DNA from: Candidatus Phocaeicola excrementigallinarum
Lineage (GTDB): Bacteria > Bacteroidota > Bacteroidia > Bacteroidales > Bacteroidaceae
Direction of reading: 5' to 3'
NCBI GenBank assembly: GCA_019120125.1
Contig: DWVR01000068.1
Span: forward strand, 1 to 64,000
Length of the DNA stretch: 64,000 bases
The notes under the pieces were generated by a model, which did no database searches, was not told the origin of the DNA, and worked only from the letters and a program-made list of their open reading frames with translations. The stretch's first letter is position 1; every line of letters begins with the position of its first letter. The position numbers and the translations under genes were made by a program. This document shows, piece by piece, positions 37,265 to 46,873 of this stretch.

Positions 37265-40200
37265 TCATTCATGTTCCTGTTTTTCCTTTGCGGCGGGGAG
37301 CGTGGCTTCCTGCCGTTGGTATTGCTGTTCCTCCTTCTGTTTCTGGCGGCTGGTACGGTTTCTTCTGCGGCGCAGGAACCAGTCGAACAGCTCGCCCCAG
37401 TCCGTGAAGTCTTTTTTGTACATCAGGCCGATGCCTTGCGTGGTGAGCGTTGATTTCGTGAAATAGCGGTCGTTGGTCTGGTTGTATCCCCTGAGTCGCA
37501 GCTCGCCGCTTGGCGTGAGCAGCCAGATGGCCTCGAAGTCGCCCACGAAGTTGGAGTTCTGGAGCGTGTTCTCGCGGTAGCCGAAGTTTCCGTTGATGAT
37601 GAGCCGGTTGTTGAGCAGGCGGCCTGACAGGATCGCTTCGGCCTCCACGTCGCTCCAGCCTTTCTCGCCGGTGGTGAGATTGGTGCCCACGTTCCAGTTC
37701 TGGCTGCTGATCACTTGCGACAGCATGTTGTTCAGCTGTCCCGACAGGGTACTGAAGGCCAGCGAGCTGGTGGCATCAGTCTGCGTGCCGTTGTTGGCCA
37801 CGTCGTAGGCATAGAATTTCCCCACGGTCAGCAGGTAGATGATCTGCGTGTTCATCTGTTCCTCGGTGCTGGTGAGGCTGCGCACCAGTTCCTGGTCCTC
37901 GTCGCTCACCGTGGGCAGCTCGAGGTCGAACTTCAGGTTGGGGGAGGTCAGCGGACCGGTGAGGTTCAGCAGGCAGTTCACACGGACATTTCCCCGTGAG
38001 GAGGAAGCGTCGGCAATGAGGTCGTTCAGCGAGGCCGAGTTGACCGTATAGACCGCCTGGACGTTGAGGTTCGCGTTGCGGGGATTTCCGTTGAAGGACA
38101 CCTCGCCGCCGGGCTGCAGGGTGAAATCCTTGCGGATCACGTTTTGCAGGCTCATTTTGTAGACTCCGTCGAGGATGTTGTAGGTGCCGTACATCTGGAA
38201 GTCGCCCTTGTTGAAGAAGTTGATGCGGAGGTTGCCTGTGCCGTGTGCCGAGATGTTGTCGCCCGCCACAGGGTCCATGATGATCTTCATCGTGGACCGT
38301 TCGGTCGGCTCTATCTGCAGGTTGACATGGATGTCGGCGACTCCCGTATCGTTGTCAGACTTTTTTTGCGCGTTCAGGTAGTGGTAGACCTCGGTGTCGA
38401 TGTCCTGCTTTTTCCTGCGCGGAGTACGGTCGACGAAGGTGATGAAGCCGCTGCTTGTGGCCTCGGCCGCCGCTCCCAGTATATACGCGAAGCTGGTCTG
38501 GCGGTCGGCCCGCATGGTGCCGTCCACGAACAGTTGTCCGTCGCCTCCGCGCAACTGGACGTTGCCGGTGGTGTATATCTGGCCGTAAAAGGGGAATTCG
38601 GGTGTGGCTGCCGTCGTGTTGTACACCAGCATGTGGTCGGTCGTGAAGCTGAACTGGTAGAGCAGGTCCTTCAGTTTCCGGTGGCGGAGCGAGCCGTCGG
38701 CCTTTCCGCTGTGTCCCTGCGAGTCCGTGAGGCGTACGTCCTTGAAACTGAACATTCCCGGGGTGATACGTACGGAGTCGGCCTTTGCCTCGAAATAAGT
38801 GTTGAGTATGTTGACTTTCATGCCCATGCGCGCCTTCACCTGTCCTTCCAGGTCGAGTTCCGCAAACGGGCCGAACAGTTTGACATGGCCGTAGGCCTCA
38901 CCGTTCACTCCACTGAAGATATTGTTCACAAAGGGTTGAAGGAAGGCCAGCGGAGTGCCGTCCGCCCCGATGTTCAGTTCAAGTCCTTTCTGCTTGGGCG
39001 AGATGTATCCGTCGACACGTGTCGTGCAGCTGGAGTCGCGCCGGATGTCCGCTTTCAGGCGGATGGCCTCGATTTCCTTGTCCCACGTGCCGGTGATGTC
39101 GCCTCGTCCCAGAATCACGTCATTGAGCGAGAAGTCGTCCACGTCGAGCCGGGCCTCCATGACCGGTTCGTCCAGTACCTGCTTGAGGCGTGCCTTCCCG
39201 CTGATGTTCCCGTTGAAGCGCACGGCGTTGAACTGGATCATGTTCATGATGTAGAGCAGGCTGATGTTCTTCATGTCCACCGTGCAGGAGTCCGCCTCCG
39301 TCTTTCCGATGCGTCCGTCCATGCTGAGATACTGGTCGCCATGCTCGAAAAGGAAGTTCCGTATCTCGATACTGTCGGAAGCCACGAGGACCGTGGCCGG
39401 ATGGATGTGCCAGACCGAGTCGTTGAGGATGACGGTGCTGGGCTGCAGGTCGATGCGGGTGTGGATATGCTTCTTGTCGGGTGTCTGTGAGAAAGAGGCC
39501 ACGGCGTCCACTTTTCCGCTGTAGGTCTGTCTTGTGTTGTTCCCCCAGAAAAGGGTGGAGTACAGCTTGTCGTCCTTGGCGAGGGCATTGAGCGAGAAGT
39601 TGAACATGGCGCCTTTTTTCATCAGTGTGCCGGCACGGAGCTGGCATTGCAGCTCGTCGGGCAGGCTTCTGCATACCAGCGTGCCCGATTCGTAGTATTT
39701 GCCGTTGTACGAGAACTGGGGCAGATAGCCGTGGAGGTCGATTTGTCCGGCGCTGTCGTCCACGCGTCCTGAGAACGTGGCGGGCATGTGGAGGTCGAAC
39801 GGAATCTTCATGGCTTTTGTGAGAATCTCGCTGTTGTCCATCCGCAGGTTGAAGTTGAAGTCGTTGTCCGTCTCCGGCAATTCTTTCCCTGCGGTGAGCA
39901 GTGAGGGTATGTGCTTCTGTATCAGTTTTCTGACACTGGTCACGAACGTGCGGTAGGAATATTTCCCTTCTATTTTCCCGTTCAGGAAAGGAGAGTGGAT
40001 CTGCACTTCTTTCCTGCCGGAGCTGTCTGAGTGGAGAGCCCTTATCTGGAGCTGGGGGAGGAAGTAGTCGGAATCGTCTCCGGGCGCGTCGATGTCAAGA
40101 CTGTCAAGACAGATCTGTCCCTCTATGTCGTCGATGGAATGTCCGGTGAAGTCGGCGGTGAGGTTGAGCGACATGTCCGTGTCCTGGTATTTGTCCGTCA

Positions 40201-41806
40201 GTTTCAACATGTTGGGTTTGAAGTTCCGGAGCACTGCTTTCAGGTTGAAGTCGGGTTTCGGTCCCTGGGTAAGGAAACTTCCGTCCACGGTGAGGTTTCC
40301 GTTGGGGTCGTCCAGCGCGAGGTGTCCGTTGAATCCTCCGGGCTCCAGATGCCCGTCAAGCAGGATCTGATTGTAGATATAGCCGTTGTATTCCAGTGCC
40401 GTGACGGATCCCCTGACATAGGTTTCCGGTTTCCGGTTGCGGTATCTGAAGTCCTCGAGTTCCAGATTGAACGAGGCGTTTCCCAGCTTATCCTTTCCCA
40501 GAAGCTGTCCGAGCCGGAAGTCCTCCGACTCTATTTTCCCCGCATAGGTCCTTGTCCGGTTCAGTGAGTCGGTGGACATGGTCACGTTGGCGTTGACGGT
40601 TCCCGGGCCGGTCAGCAGGCTGCCGTGGGCGGTGAACCGTGTGGGATAGCCTGAGATGTCGCCGTGGAAACGGACGGATCTCATTCTTTCCAGAATGGCG
40701 GGAGTGGCGGCCCCGTCGCCTTTCAGGTTGCTGACCAGCCGTGAAATGCCTGTCTCGCTGAGCGTGAGCTGTCTGACGTTTCCGAAGAAGTAGGGTGCGT
40801 GGGGACGGCTGCCGGCGTCCACTCTTCCGTCGGCGCGGAGCCGCATCTCCTTGTCCATTCCGGTCAGGCTCAGTTCAGAACAGTTGATTTCCTTTCCCCG
40901 GCCATGGAAGCGGAGGTCCAAGCTCAGAGAGTCGTTGAAGTGTTTCAGCGCGGGCACGAATGCCGAGAAGTCCGAAGGGGTGATCGCGGCGTGCAACCGT
41001 GCGCCGTAGCGTGTCTGCGTGTTGAACCGGAATATACTGTCGGGTGACTCTCCCGTAATCGCAAGGGTGTCGATGGAGAAACAAGACTGCGGAAGTCCCA
41101 CCAACAGGTCGTTCACGTAGAGTCCTTTTCGGTTTGCCGTGGCCTTGAGGTGGAAGCGCCTCAACCGGAAGCCGCTTTGCTCCAGGAAACTCATGCGTCT
41201 GACTTGTGCGTTGAGCGAGTCTGTCTGGAAGGCTTTCAGCGATATGGTGGCCGAGATGTTCCGGATGTCGATGTGCTCCGGGTTGAACTTTCCCTTGGTC
41301 TCCGGGGCGGAGGCCACGTCGTATCTGAATCGGCTTCGTCGAATCAGTATGGAGTTGATACGCAGGTCGATATCCATCTTTTTCTTGACGGTATCCTCAG
41401 GTGCGAACGTGTCGAAGATGAACTGGCAGTTGAGCGGCTGGCCGGGGGTGACGCGGCGGAGCCGGATGTCCAGTCCGAACAGTTGTACGCTGCTGATGCG
41501 GATCTGTCCGTGCAGCAGGGGAGTGAGGTCGAACTTGACGGCCAGGCGGGAGACGTGGAACATCTCGTCCCGGTTCCGGTCCTTGATGTCCACCTGCCGG
41601 ATGATAATGCGGTTCAGCAGGCCGAGGTCGATGTTTCCCACGCTGACCTCCGTCCCGAAAAGCCGTGCGAGCCGGTCCTCCGCATAAGAGGAGAGGCCCC
41701 GTTGCACGACCGGCAGTCTCACCAGTGCAATCAGGCCGAAATAGCATACCAGCAGGAATATTATGGTAAAGCGGATGGTCTCTTTTATGCGTGCGGCTCT
41801 AGTCAT
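37265..41806 (-). CDS. tamB: TamB-like translocation and assembly protein
   Basis: The 1513-residue protein has an N-terminal signal-anchor (FTIIFLLVCYFGLIALVRLP). A very long repetitive beta region, with many strands of the form xLxLxGxIxNxxLxLD, is typical of AsmA/TamB bridge proteins, and a C-terminal DUF490 domain follows (about 1130-1480). That domain contains FNGNPRNANLNVQAVY and FGYRENTLQNSNFVGDFEAI. Such proteins span the periplasm and help insert outer-membrane proteins or move lipids. The tail is basic and Gln/Glu-rich (RRRRNRTSRQKQKEEQQ). It is first in the leftward operon with aguA and aguB, an unexplained pairing. Confidence 0.9.
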   Translation of the reverse strand: MTRAARIKETIRFTIIFLLVCYFGLIALVRLPVVQRGLSSYAEDRLARLFGTEVSVGNIDLGLLNRIIIRQVDIKDRNRDEMFHVSRLAVKFDLTPLLHGQIRISSVQLFGLDIRLRRVTPGQPLNCQFIFDTFAPEDTVKKKMDIDLRINSILIRRSRFRYDVASAPETKGKFNPEHIDIRNISATISLKAFQTDSLNAQVRRMSFLEQSGFRLRRFHLKATANRKGLYVNDLLVGLPQSCFSIDTLAITGESPDSIFRFNTQTRYGARLHAAITPSDFSAFVPALKHFNDSLSLDLRFHGRGKEINCSELSLTGMDKEMRLRADGRVDAGSRPHAPYFFGNVRQLTLSETGISRLVSNLKGDGAATPAILERMRSVRFHGDISGYPTRFTAHGSLLTGPGTVNANVTMSTDSLNRTRTYAGKIESEDFRLGQLLGKDKLGNASFNLELEDFRYRNRKPETYVRGSVTALEYNGYIYNQILLDGHLEPGGFNGHLALDDPNGNLTVDGSFLTQGPKPDFNLKAVLRNFKPNMLKLTDKYQDTDMSLNLTADFTGHSIDDIEGQICLDSLDIDAPGDDSDYFLPQLQIRALHSDSSGRKEVQIHSPFLNGKIEGKYSYRTFVTSVRKLIQKHIPSLLTAGKELPETDNDFNFNLRMDNSEILTKAMKIPFDLHMPATFSGRVDDSAGQIDLHGYLPQFSYNGKYYESGTLVCRSLPDELQCQLRAGTLMKKGAMFNFSLNALAKDDKLYSTLFWGNNTRQTYSGKVDAVASFSQTPDKKHIHTRIDLQPSTVILNDSVWHIHPATVLVASDSIEIRNFLFEHGDQYLSMDGRIGKTEADSCTVDMKNISLLYIMNMIQFNAVRFNGNISGKARLKQVLDEPVMEARLDVDDFSLNDVILGRGDITGTWDKEIEAIRLKADIRRDSSCTTRVDGYISPKQKGLELNIGADGTPLAFLQPFVNNIFSGVNGEAYGHVKLFGPFAELDLEGQVKARMGMKVNILNTYFEAKADSVRITPGMFSFKDVRLTDSQGHSGKADGSLRHRKLKDLLYQFSFTTDHMLVYNTTAATPEFPFYGQIYTTGNVQLRGGDGQLFVDGTMRADRQTSFAYILGAAAEATSSGFITFVDRTPRRKKQDIDTEVYHYLNAQKKSDNDTGVADIHVNLQIEPTERSTMKIIMDPVAGDNISAHGTGNLRINFFNKGDFQMYGTYNILDGVYKMSLQNVIRKDFTLQPGGEVSFNGNPRNANLNVQAVYTVNSASLNDLIADASSSRGNVRVNCLLNLTGPLTSPNLKFDLELPTVSDEDQELVRSLTSTEEQMNTQIIYLLTVGKFYAYDVANNGTQTDATSSLAFSTLSGQLNNMLSQVISSQNWNVGTNLTTGEKGWSDVEAEAILSGRLLNNRLIINGNFGYRENTLQNSNFVGDFEAIWLLTPSGELRLRGYNQTNDRYFTKSTLTTQGIGLMYKKDFTDWGELFDWFLRRRRNRTSRQKQKEEQQYQRQEATLPAAKEKQEHE

Positions 41807-41825
41807 CGTTGTCGTAATTGGAGAA

Positions 41826-41833
41826 CAAAATTA
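41826..41833 (-). promoter_or_regulatory. -7 element for tamB
   Basis: Minus-strand TAATTTTG fits TAnnTTTG about 20 bases before the tamB ATG. No -33 partner was found at the proper spacing. Confidence 0.4.
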
Positions 41834-42097
41834 CAAATATCGTTTGAAGAAGCCGCGTTTGCGTCAAAGTAATTAGTAAAATTTTACGTCTTGCCGTATG
41901 TGGAAAGGCGGAGGGAGGGGCTGACGCTGTGGATGCGGGGAGGCTGGGCCTGCGGTGCGGACCGGCCTTCTTTGGGTTTGCTCACTCCGCATTGCAGAAT
42001 GGCGGCCGTGCCGGATTCCGCGGATTGTCTGGTGAAAGCGCGGAAGCATTTTTTTTCATTCCGTTGCCTAATTATAGGGGTTTTGTCATTTTTTCAC

Positions 42098-42105
42098 TAT
42101 TTTTG
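42098..42105 (+). promoter_or_regulatory. Candidate -7 element of the nqr operon
   Basis: TATTTTTG fits TAnnTTTG; no -33 TTTG lies 19-21 bases upstream. If used, the nqr mRNA would have a leader of about 200 bases that includes the four hairpin-like units. No better element was found nearer to nqrA. Confidence 0.35.
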
Positions 42106-42159
42106 TGGCAAAATTTCTTTGGACTGTCCATGTCCTTCGGCCTGGAAACCGGTCCGGAA

Positions 42160-42242
42160 AAAACGTCTTGACGTTTTTTTAAAACGCTTCGACGTTTTGG
42201 TCAAAACGTCAAGGCGTTTTACCTGAAACATCAGGGCGTTTT
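42160..42242. repeat. Four-unit palindromic repeat element, copy B
   Basis: Units of 18 bp start at 42160, 42181, 42203 and 42225 (spacing 21, 22, 22): AAAACGTCTTGACGTTTT, AAAACGCTTCGACGTTTT, AAAACGTCAAGGCGTTTT and GAAACATCAGGGCGTTTT. Unit 2 is identical to unit 2 of copy A (23226-23243), and the fourth and third units keep a leading or neighbouring G-for-A change. It lies upstream of nqrA. Confidence 0.85.
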
Positions 42243-42310
42243 CGGAAGGCGGATTCCGGAGGGGGAATATGGTGTCCGTGAGTATGGGAACCTAATTATA
42301 TTAATCCAAT

Positions 42311-43663
42311 ATGGCAAACATCATTAAATTGCGTAAAGGTCTGGACATAAACCTGAAAGGCAAGGCAGACCATTCGGTGGCAAAGGTGAAGGAGCCGGGA
42401 TTCTATGCGTTGTGTCCCGACGATTTTACCGGTGTCTCGCCGAAGGTGGTCGTGAAGGAACAGGAATATGTGATGGCCGGAGGACCCTTGTTTGTAGACA
42501 AGAATCATCCAGAAGTGAATTTCGTGTCGCCTGTCAGCGGCGTGGTGACCAGCGTGGAACGCGGCGCGCGCCGGAAGGTGCTGAACATTACTGTAGAAGC
42601 GGCTCCCGAACAGGATTTTGAGGAGTTCGGCAAGAAGAATCCCTCGTCGATGGACGGGAAGGCTGTGCTGGAACATCTGATGAAGGCGGGTATGTTCGCT
42701 TTTATCCGCCAGCGTCCGTACGACGTGATCGCCGATCCTACGGTGACTCCACGGGCGATTTTCGTATCCGCTTTCGATACCAATCCGCTGGCTCCCGATT
42801 TCGAGTTCGTGCTGAAAGGACAGGAGGCTGACTTCCAGACGGGTCTGGACACGCTGGCCAGGATCGCGAGAACATACCTGAGCATCGGCGCGCATCAGTC
42901 TGCCGCCGCTTTCACACAGGCGAAGAATGTCACTGTCACTGTGTTCGACGGTCCCCATCCGGCTGGAAACGTGGGCGTGCAGATCAACCACATCGCTCCT
43001 GTGAACAAGGGCGAGACGGTATGGACAATCGATCCGCAGGCCGTTATCTTCATCGGGCGGCTGATGAACACCGGCCGTGTCGACCTGACCCGTACGGTGG
43101 CCGTGACCGGCTCCGAGGTGCTGAAACCCACTTATTGCAGGCTCAAGGTGGGCGCCATGCTGACCGGTGTGTTCGCGGGCAACGTGGCGAAAGGAAAGGA
43201 ACTCCGCTATATCAGCGGCAATCCGCTGACCGGCAGGCAGATTCCGGCGAACGGCTTTTTGGGCGCGTTCCACAGCCAGCTGACCGTGATTCCCGAGGGA
43301 AGCGACGTGCACGAGATGCTGGGATGGATCATGCCGCGCACCAATGATTTCAGCGTGAGCCGCTCTTATTTCAGCTGGCTCGGCGGAAAGTCGAAGGAAT
43401 ATACGCTCGACGCGCGTGTGAAGGGCGGCGAGCGCCACATGATTATGTCGGAAGAATACGACCGAGTGTTCCCGATGGATATTTTGCCTGAGTACCTTAT
43501 CAAGGCGATCATTGCGGGCGACATCGACCGTATGGAAGCGTTGGGCATCTACGAGGTGGCTCCGGAAGATTTCGCCCTGTGCGAGTTCGTCTGCTCGTCG
43601 AAGATGGAGTTGCAGCGCATTGTCCGTGAAGGACTCGACATGCTCCGTAAGGAAATGTGCTAA
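42311..43663 (+). CDS. nqrA: Na+-translocating NADH:quinone reductase subunit A
   Basis: The 450-residue cytosolic-side subunit of the Na+-NQR complex, which oxidises NADH, reduces quinone and pumps sodium. The start ANIIKLRKGLDINLKGKAD, VKEPGFYALCPDDFTGVSPK and the central VIFIGRLMNTGRVDLTRTVA are characteristic. NqrA carries no flavin or Fe-S centre and lies at the quinone end of the complex. It is first in nqrABCDEF; the gap to nqrB is 24 bases. Confidence 0.95.
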   Translation: MANIIKLRKGLDINLKGKADHSVAKVKEPGFYALCPDDFTGVSPKVVVKEQEYVMAGGPLFVDKNHPEVNFVSPVSGVVTSVERGARRKVLNITVEAAPEQDFEEFGKKNPSSMDGKAVLEHLMKAGMFAFIRQRPYDVIADPTVTPRAIFVSAFDTNPLAPDFEFVLKGQEADFQTGLDTLARIARTYLSIGAHQSAAAFTQAKNVTVTVFDGPHPAGNVGVQINHIAPVNKGETVWTIDPQAVIFIGRLMNTGRVDLTRTVAVTGSEVLKPTYCRLKVGAMLTGVFAGNVAKGKELRYISGNPLTGRQIPANGFLGAFHSQLTVIPEGSDVHEMLGWIMPRTNDFSVSRSYFSWLGGKSKEYTLDARVKGGERHMIMSEEYDRVFPMDILPEYLIKAIIAGDIDRMEALGIYEVAPEDFALCEFVCSSKMELQRIVREGLDMLRKEMC

Positions 43664-43687
43664 TGTAAAATTAAAATTTATTATAGA

Positions 43688-44863
43688 ATGAATGCATTAA
43701 GAAATTATCTTGACAAGATAAAGCCGAACTTCGAGGAGGGAGGCAAATATCATGCTTTCCGTTCCGTGTTCGAGGGCTTCGAGACGTTCCTGTTTGTCCC
43801 GAACACGACTTCGAAGACGGGAACGCACATCCACGACGCCATCGACAGCAAGCGCATCATGTCGTTCGTGGTGATAGCGCTCGTACCGGCCCTGCTGTTC
43901 GGTATGTATAATGTAGGCTATCAGCATTTTCATGCCGCCGGTGTGGAAGGCGGTTTCTGGGAAATGTTCTTCTATGGCTTCCTGGCCGTCCTGCCTAAGA
44001 TCATCGTTTCGTATGTGGTGGGTCTGGGCATCGAGTTCATTGTGGCTCAGTGGAAGAAGGAGGAGATCCAGGAGGGTTTCCTTGTTTCCGGTATGCTGAT
44101 CCCGATGATTGTTCCGGTGGACTGTCCGCTGTGGATGCTGGCCATCGCGGTGGCTTTCTCCGTGGTATTCGCGAAGGAAGTGTTCGGCGGTACGGGCATG
44201 AACATCTTCAACCCGGCATTGGTGACCCGCGCCTTCCTGTTCTTCTCTTATCCGGCATGCATGTCGGGCGACAGGGTATGGGTGGCCGGCAACAGCATCT
44301 TCGGACTGGGCGAGACGGTTGACGGACTGACCACCGCCACTCCGCTGGGTGTCGCCAAGACAGCCTTGACATCTGCCGACTGTCCCGCCTTCTCATGGGA
44401 TATGGTGACCGGCCTCATTCCGGGTTCCATCGGTGAGACCAGTGTGATTGCCATCGCCATCGGTGCGGTGATCCTGCTGTGGAGCGGCGTGGCAAGCTGG
44501 AAGACCATGCTGTCGGTATTCGTCGGCGGCGCGCTGATGGGAATGGTGTTCAACGCATGGGGACCTGATACGGCCATCGCCCGCATGCCCTGGTATGAGC
44601 ATCTGTGTCTGGGTGGCTTCTGCTTCGGTGCCGTGTTCATGGCTACCGACCCTGTGACTTCCTCACGCACGGAGAACGGCAAGTTCGTGTACGGCTTCCT
44701 GATCGGTGCCATGGCGATCATTATCCGTGTGCTCAATCCGGGTTATCCGGAAGGCATGATGATGGCCATCCTGCTGATGAACATCTTCGCTCCGCTCATC
44801 GACTATGTGGTGGTGGAGAACAATATCTCGCGCCGTGCGAAACGTGCTATGTCCAACAACTAA
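43688..44863 (+). CDS. nqrB: Na+-NQR subunit B
   Basis: The 391-residue integral membrane subunit with about ten TM helices has a covalently attached FMN in the family, on a Thr in the S/TAT-type motif, here within DGLTTATPLGVAK. FGGTGMNIFNPALVTRAFLF, near the riboflavin/ion channel region, is also conserved. It forms the main sodium path in the inner membrane with NqrD and NqrE. The gap to nqrC is 13 bases. Confidence 0.95.
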   Translation: MNALRNYLDKIKPNFEEGGKYHAFRSVFEGFETFLFVPNTTSKTGTHIHDAIDSKRIMSFVVIALVPALLFGMYNVGYQHFHAAGVEGGFWEMFFYGFLAVLPKIIVSYVVGLGIEFIVAQWKKEEIQEGFLVSGMLIPMIVPVDCPLWMLAIAVAFSVVFAKEVFGGTGMNIFNPALVTRAFLFFSYPACMSGDRVWVAGNSIFGLGETVDGLTTATPLGVAKTALTSADCPAFSWDMVTGLIPGSIGETSVIAIAIGAVILLWSGVASWKTMLSVFVGGALMGMVFNAWGPDTAIARMPWYEHLCLGGFCFGAVFMATDPVTSSRTENGKFVYGFLIGAMAIIIRVLNPGYPEGMMMAILLMNIFAPLIDYVVVENNISRRAKRAMSNN

Positions 44864-44876
44864 AAACCAGGATACG

Positions 44877-45557
44877 ATGAATACTAACAGTAACTCTTAT
44901 ACACTTGTTTATGCTTCGGTACTGGTGGTTATCGTAGCATTCTTACTGGCTTTCGTCAACTCCTCGCTGCGTGACCTGCAAGGCAAGAACGTGGAGCTTG
45001 ACACGAAGAACCAGATTCTTTCGGCACTGAACATCCGTACGGCGGCCGACGTGGAGGCGGAATTCGACAAGGTGGTGAAGGAAGACCAGATTGTGGCCGA
45101 GGACGGCTCGCTGACTCCTTACGACGGCAAGTTCGTGACCGGCTATGAAAAGGAATTCAAGGAAAACGGCCGCGCCCATGTGTTCGTGTGCGAGGTGGAC
45201 GGACAGACCAAATATGTGATTCCGGTCTACGGAGCCGGTCTGTGGGGCGCCATCTGGGGCTATGTCGCCCTGAACGAGGACAAGAACACCGTGTTCGGCA
45301 CCTATTTCTCTCATGCGTCCGAGACTCCGGGTCTGGGAGCCGAGATTGCCGGCGAGCATTTCCAGAATGAATTCAAGGACAAACACGTGATGGACGGCGG
45401 AAACGTGGCCCTGAGCGTGGTGAAATTCGGCAAGGTGGAGAACCCCGACTGTCAGGTGGACGGAATCTCCGGAGGCACCATCACATCCAACGGTGTGAAC
45501 GCCATGCTGGAGAGCTGCCTGAAGCATTACTCTAATTTTCTAACTTCAAAAAACTAA
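44877..45557 (+). CDS. nqrC: Na+-NQR subunit C
   Basis: The 226-residue subunit has one N-terminal TM helix (TLVYASVLVVIVAFLLAFVN) and a soluble FMN domain. The FMN-linking threonine lies in the SGxT-type motif GISGGTITSNGVN near the C terminus, and TPGLGAEI is the other conserved block. A longer start at 44805 would overlap nqrB and lacks similarity. It relays electrons between NqrF/NqrD-E and NqrB. Confidence 0.95.
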   Translation: MNTNSNSYTLVYASVLVVIVAFLLAFVNSSLRDLQGKNVELDTKNQILSALNIRTAADVEAEFDKVVKEDQIVAEDGSLTPYDGKFVTGYEKEFKENGRAHVFVCEVDGQTKYVIPVYGAGLWGAIWGYVALNEDKNTVFGTYFSHASETPGLGAEIAGEHFQNEFKDKHVMDGGNVALSVVKFGKVENPDCQVDGISGGTITSNGVNAMLESCLKHYSNFLTSKN

Positions 45558-45572
45558 GGGGAGGAGATAACG

Positions 45573-46211
45573 ATGGGAAATTTATTTTCAGCTAAGAACA
45601 AAGAAGTGTTTTCTACTCCGATCAGCATGAACAACCCGGTGACGGTGCAGGTGCTGGGTATCTGTTCGGCGCTGGCCGTGACTTCCAAACTGGAGCCGGC
45701 CATCGTGATGGGTCTTTCGGTGACCATCATCACGGCGTTCTCGAATGTGGTGATCTCGCTGATCCGAAAGACCATTCCGAACCGTATCCGTATCATCGTG
45801 CAGCTGGTGGTGGTGGCCGCTCTGGTGACCATTGTGAGCGAGCTGCTGAAAGCGTTCGCCTACGATGTGAGCGTGCAGCTTTCGGTGTATGTGGGTCTGA
45901 TCATCACCAACTGTATCCTGATGGGACGTCTTGAGGCGTTTGCGATGAGCAACGGACCGTGGGAGTCCTGTCTCGACGGTCTGGGCAACGGTCTGGGATA
46001 TGCCAAGATTCTGGTGATCGTGGGATTCATCCGCGAGCTGTTGGGATCCGGTACACTGCTGGGCTTCAACATATTGAATTATGATGCAGTGAAGGAAGCG
46101 GGCTATGTGAACAACGGCCTGATGCTGATGCCTCCGATGGCCTTGATCATCGTGGCATGCCTGATCTGGTATCAGCGCGCAAAGCACAAAGAACTGCAGG
46201 AAAATGATTAA
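45573..46211 (+). CDS. nqrD: Na+-NQR subunit D
   Basis: The 212-residue membrane subunit has six TM helices, paired with NqrE in an inverted pseudo-symmetric arrangement around an intramembrane iron-sulfur centre. [20 protein letters not shown] and [20 protein letters not shown] with the conserved Cys residues of each half are visible. It begins 15 bases after nqrC. Confidence 0.95.
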   Translation: MGNLFSAKNKEVFSTPISMNNPVTVQVLGICSALAVTSKLEPAIVMGLSVTIITAFSNVVISLIRKTIPNRIRIIVQLVVVAALVTIVSELLKAFAYDVSVQLSVYVGLIITNCILMGRLEAFAMSNGPWESCLDGLGNGLGYAKILVIVGFIRELLGSGTLLGFNILNYDAVKEAGYVNNGLMLMPPMALIIVACLIWYQRAKHKELQEND

Positions 46212-46231
46212 CGTGTAATCAAGAAGAAATT

Positions 46232-46855
46232 ATGGAACATTTTTTTAGCTTATTGGTCCGTTCTATATTTGTGGACAACATGATCTTCGCTTTCTTCCTG
46301 GGTATGTGCTCTTATCTGGCCGTATCGAAGAACGTGAAGACTGCCGTGGGGCTGGGTATCGCCGTCACATTCGTGCTGGTGGTCACTCTTCCGGTGAACT
46401 ATCTGTTGCAGACAAAGGTCTTGTCTGCCGACGGTATTCTGGGCATCGACCTCAGCTTTCTGAGCTTCATTCTGTTTATCGCCGTCATCGCGGCCATCAC
46501 CCAGCTGGTAGAGATGGTGGTGGAACGCTTCAGTCCGTCGCTCTATGCGTCGCTGGGCATCTTCCTGCCGCTGATTGCCGTGAACTGTGCCATCATGGGT
46601 GCCTCGCTGTTCATGCAGCAGCGCATCAACCTGACTCCGTCGGACCCGAAATTCATCGGTGACGTATGGGATTCCATCTCCTACGCTCTGGGTTCCGGTC
46701 TGGGCTGGATGCTTTCTATCGTGGGCCTGGCTGCCGTGCGTGAGAAGATGGCCTATTCCAATGTGCCCGCGCCGCTGAAAGGTCTGGGCATCACGTTCAT
46801 TACGGTAGGTCTGATGGCAATGGCCTTCATGTGTTTCTCTGGTTTGGACATTTAA
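46232..46855 (+). CDS. nqrE: Na+-NQR subunit E
   Basis: The 207-residue membrane subunit has six TM helices and is homologous to Nqr[21 protein letters not shown] and [17 protein letters not shown] contain the Cys residues that bind the membrane 2Fe-2S cluster together with NqrD. It starts 20 bases after nqrD and is followed 18 bases later by nqrF. Confidence 0.95.
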   Translation: MEHFFSLLVRSIFVDNMIFAFFLGMCSYLAVSKNVKTAVGLGIAVTFVLVVTLPVNYLLQTKVLSADGILGIDLSFLSFILFIAVIAAITQLVEMVVERFSPSLYASLGIFLPLIAVNCAIMGASLFMQQRINLTPSDPKFIGDVWDSISYALGSGLGWMLSIVGLAAVREKMAYSNVPAPLKGLGITFITVGLMAMAFMCFSGLDI

Positions 46856-46873
46856 CGGGAAAGGAGCAAGACT

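Larger units (their letters stand above)
41834..42310. other. Intergenic region between tamB and nqrA
   Basis: Nearly 480 bases contain no convincing gene. It holds the tamB promoter area at its left edge, a candidate rightward -7 element (42098-42105) and the second palindromic repeat element (42160-42242). The final 68 bases before nqrA are AT-rich near the ATG. An open frame at 41891-42226 has no family features and runs through the repeat. Confidence 0.6.

Noticed and set aside
41891..42226. 111-codon open frame before nqrA
   Set aside because: Composition is odd (many Arg, Cys, Phe), its end lies inside the palindromic element, and no RBS-like or family signal is visible.
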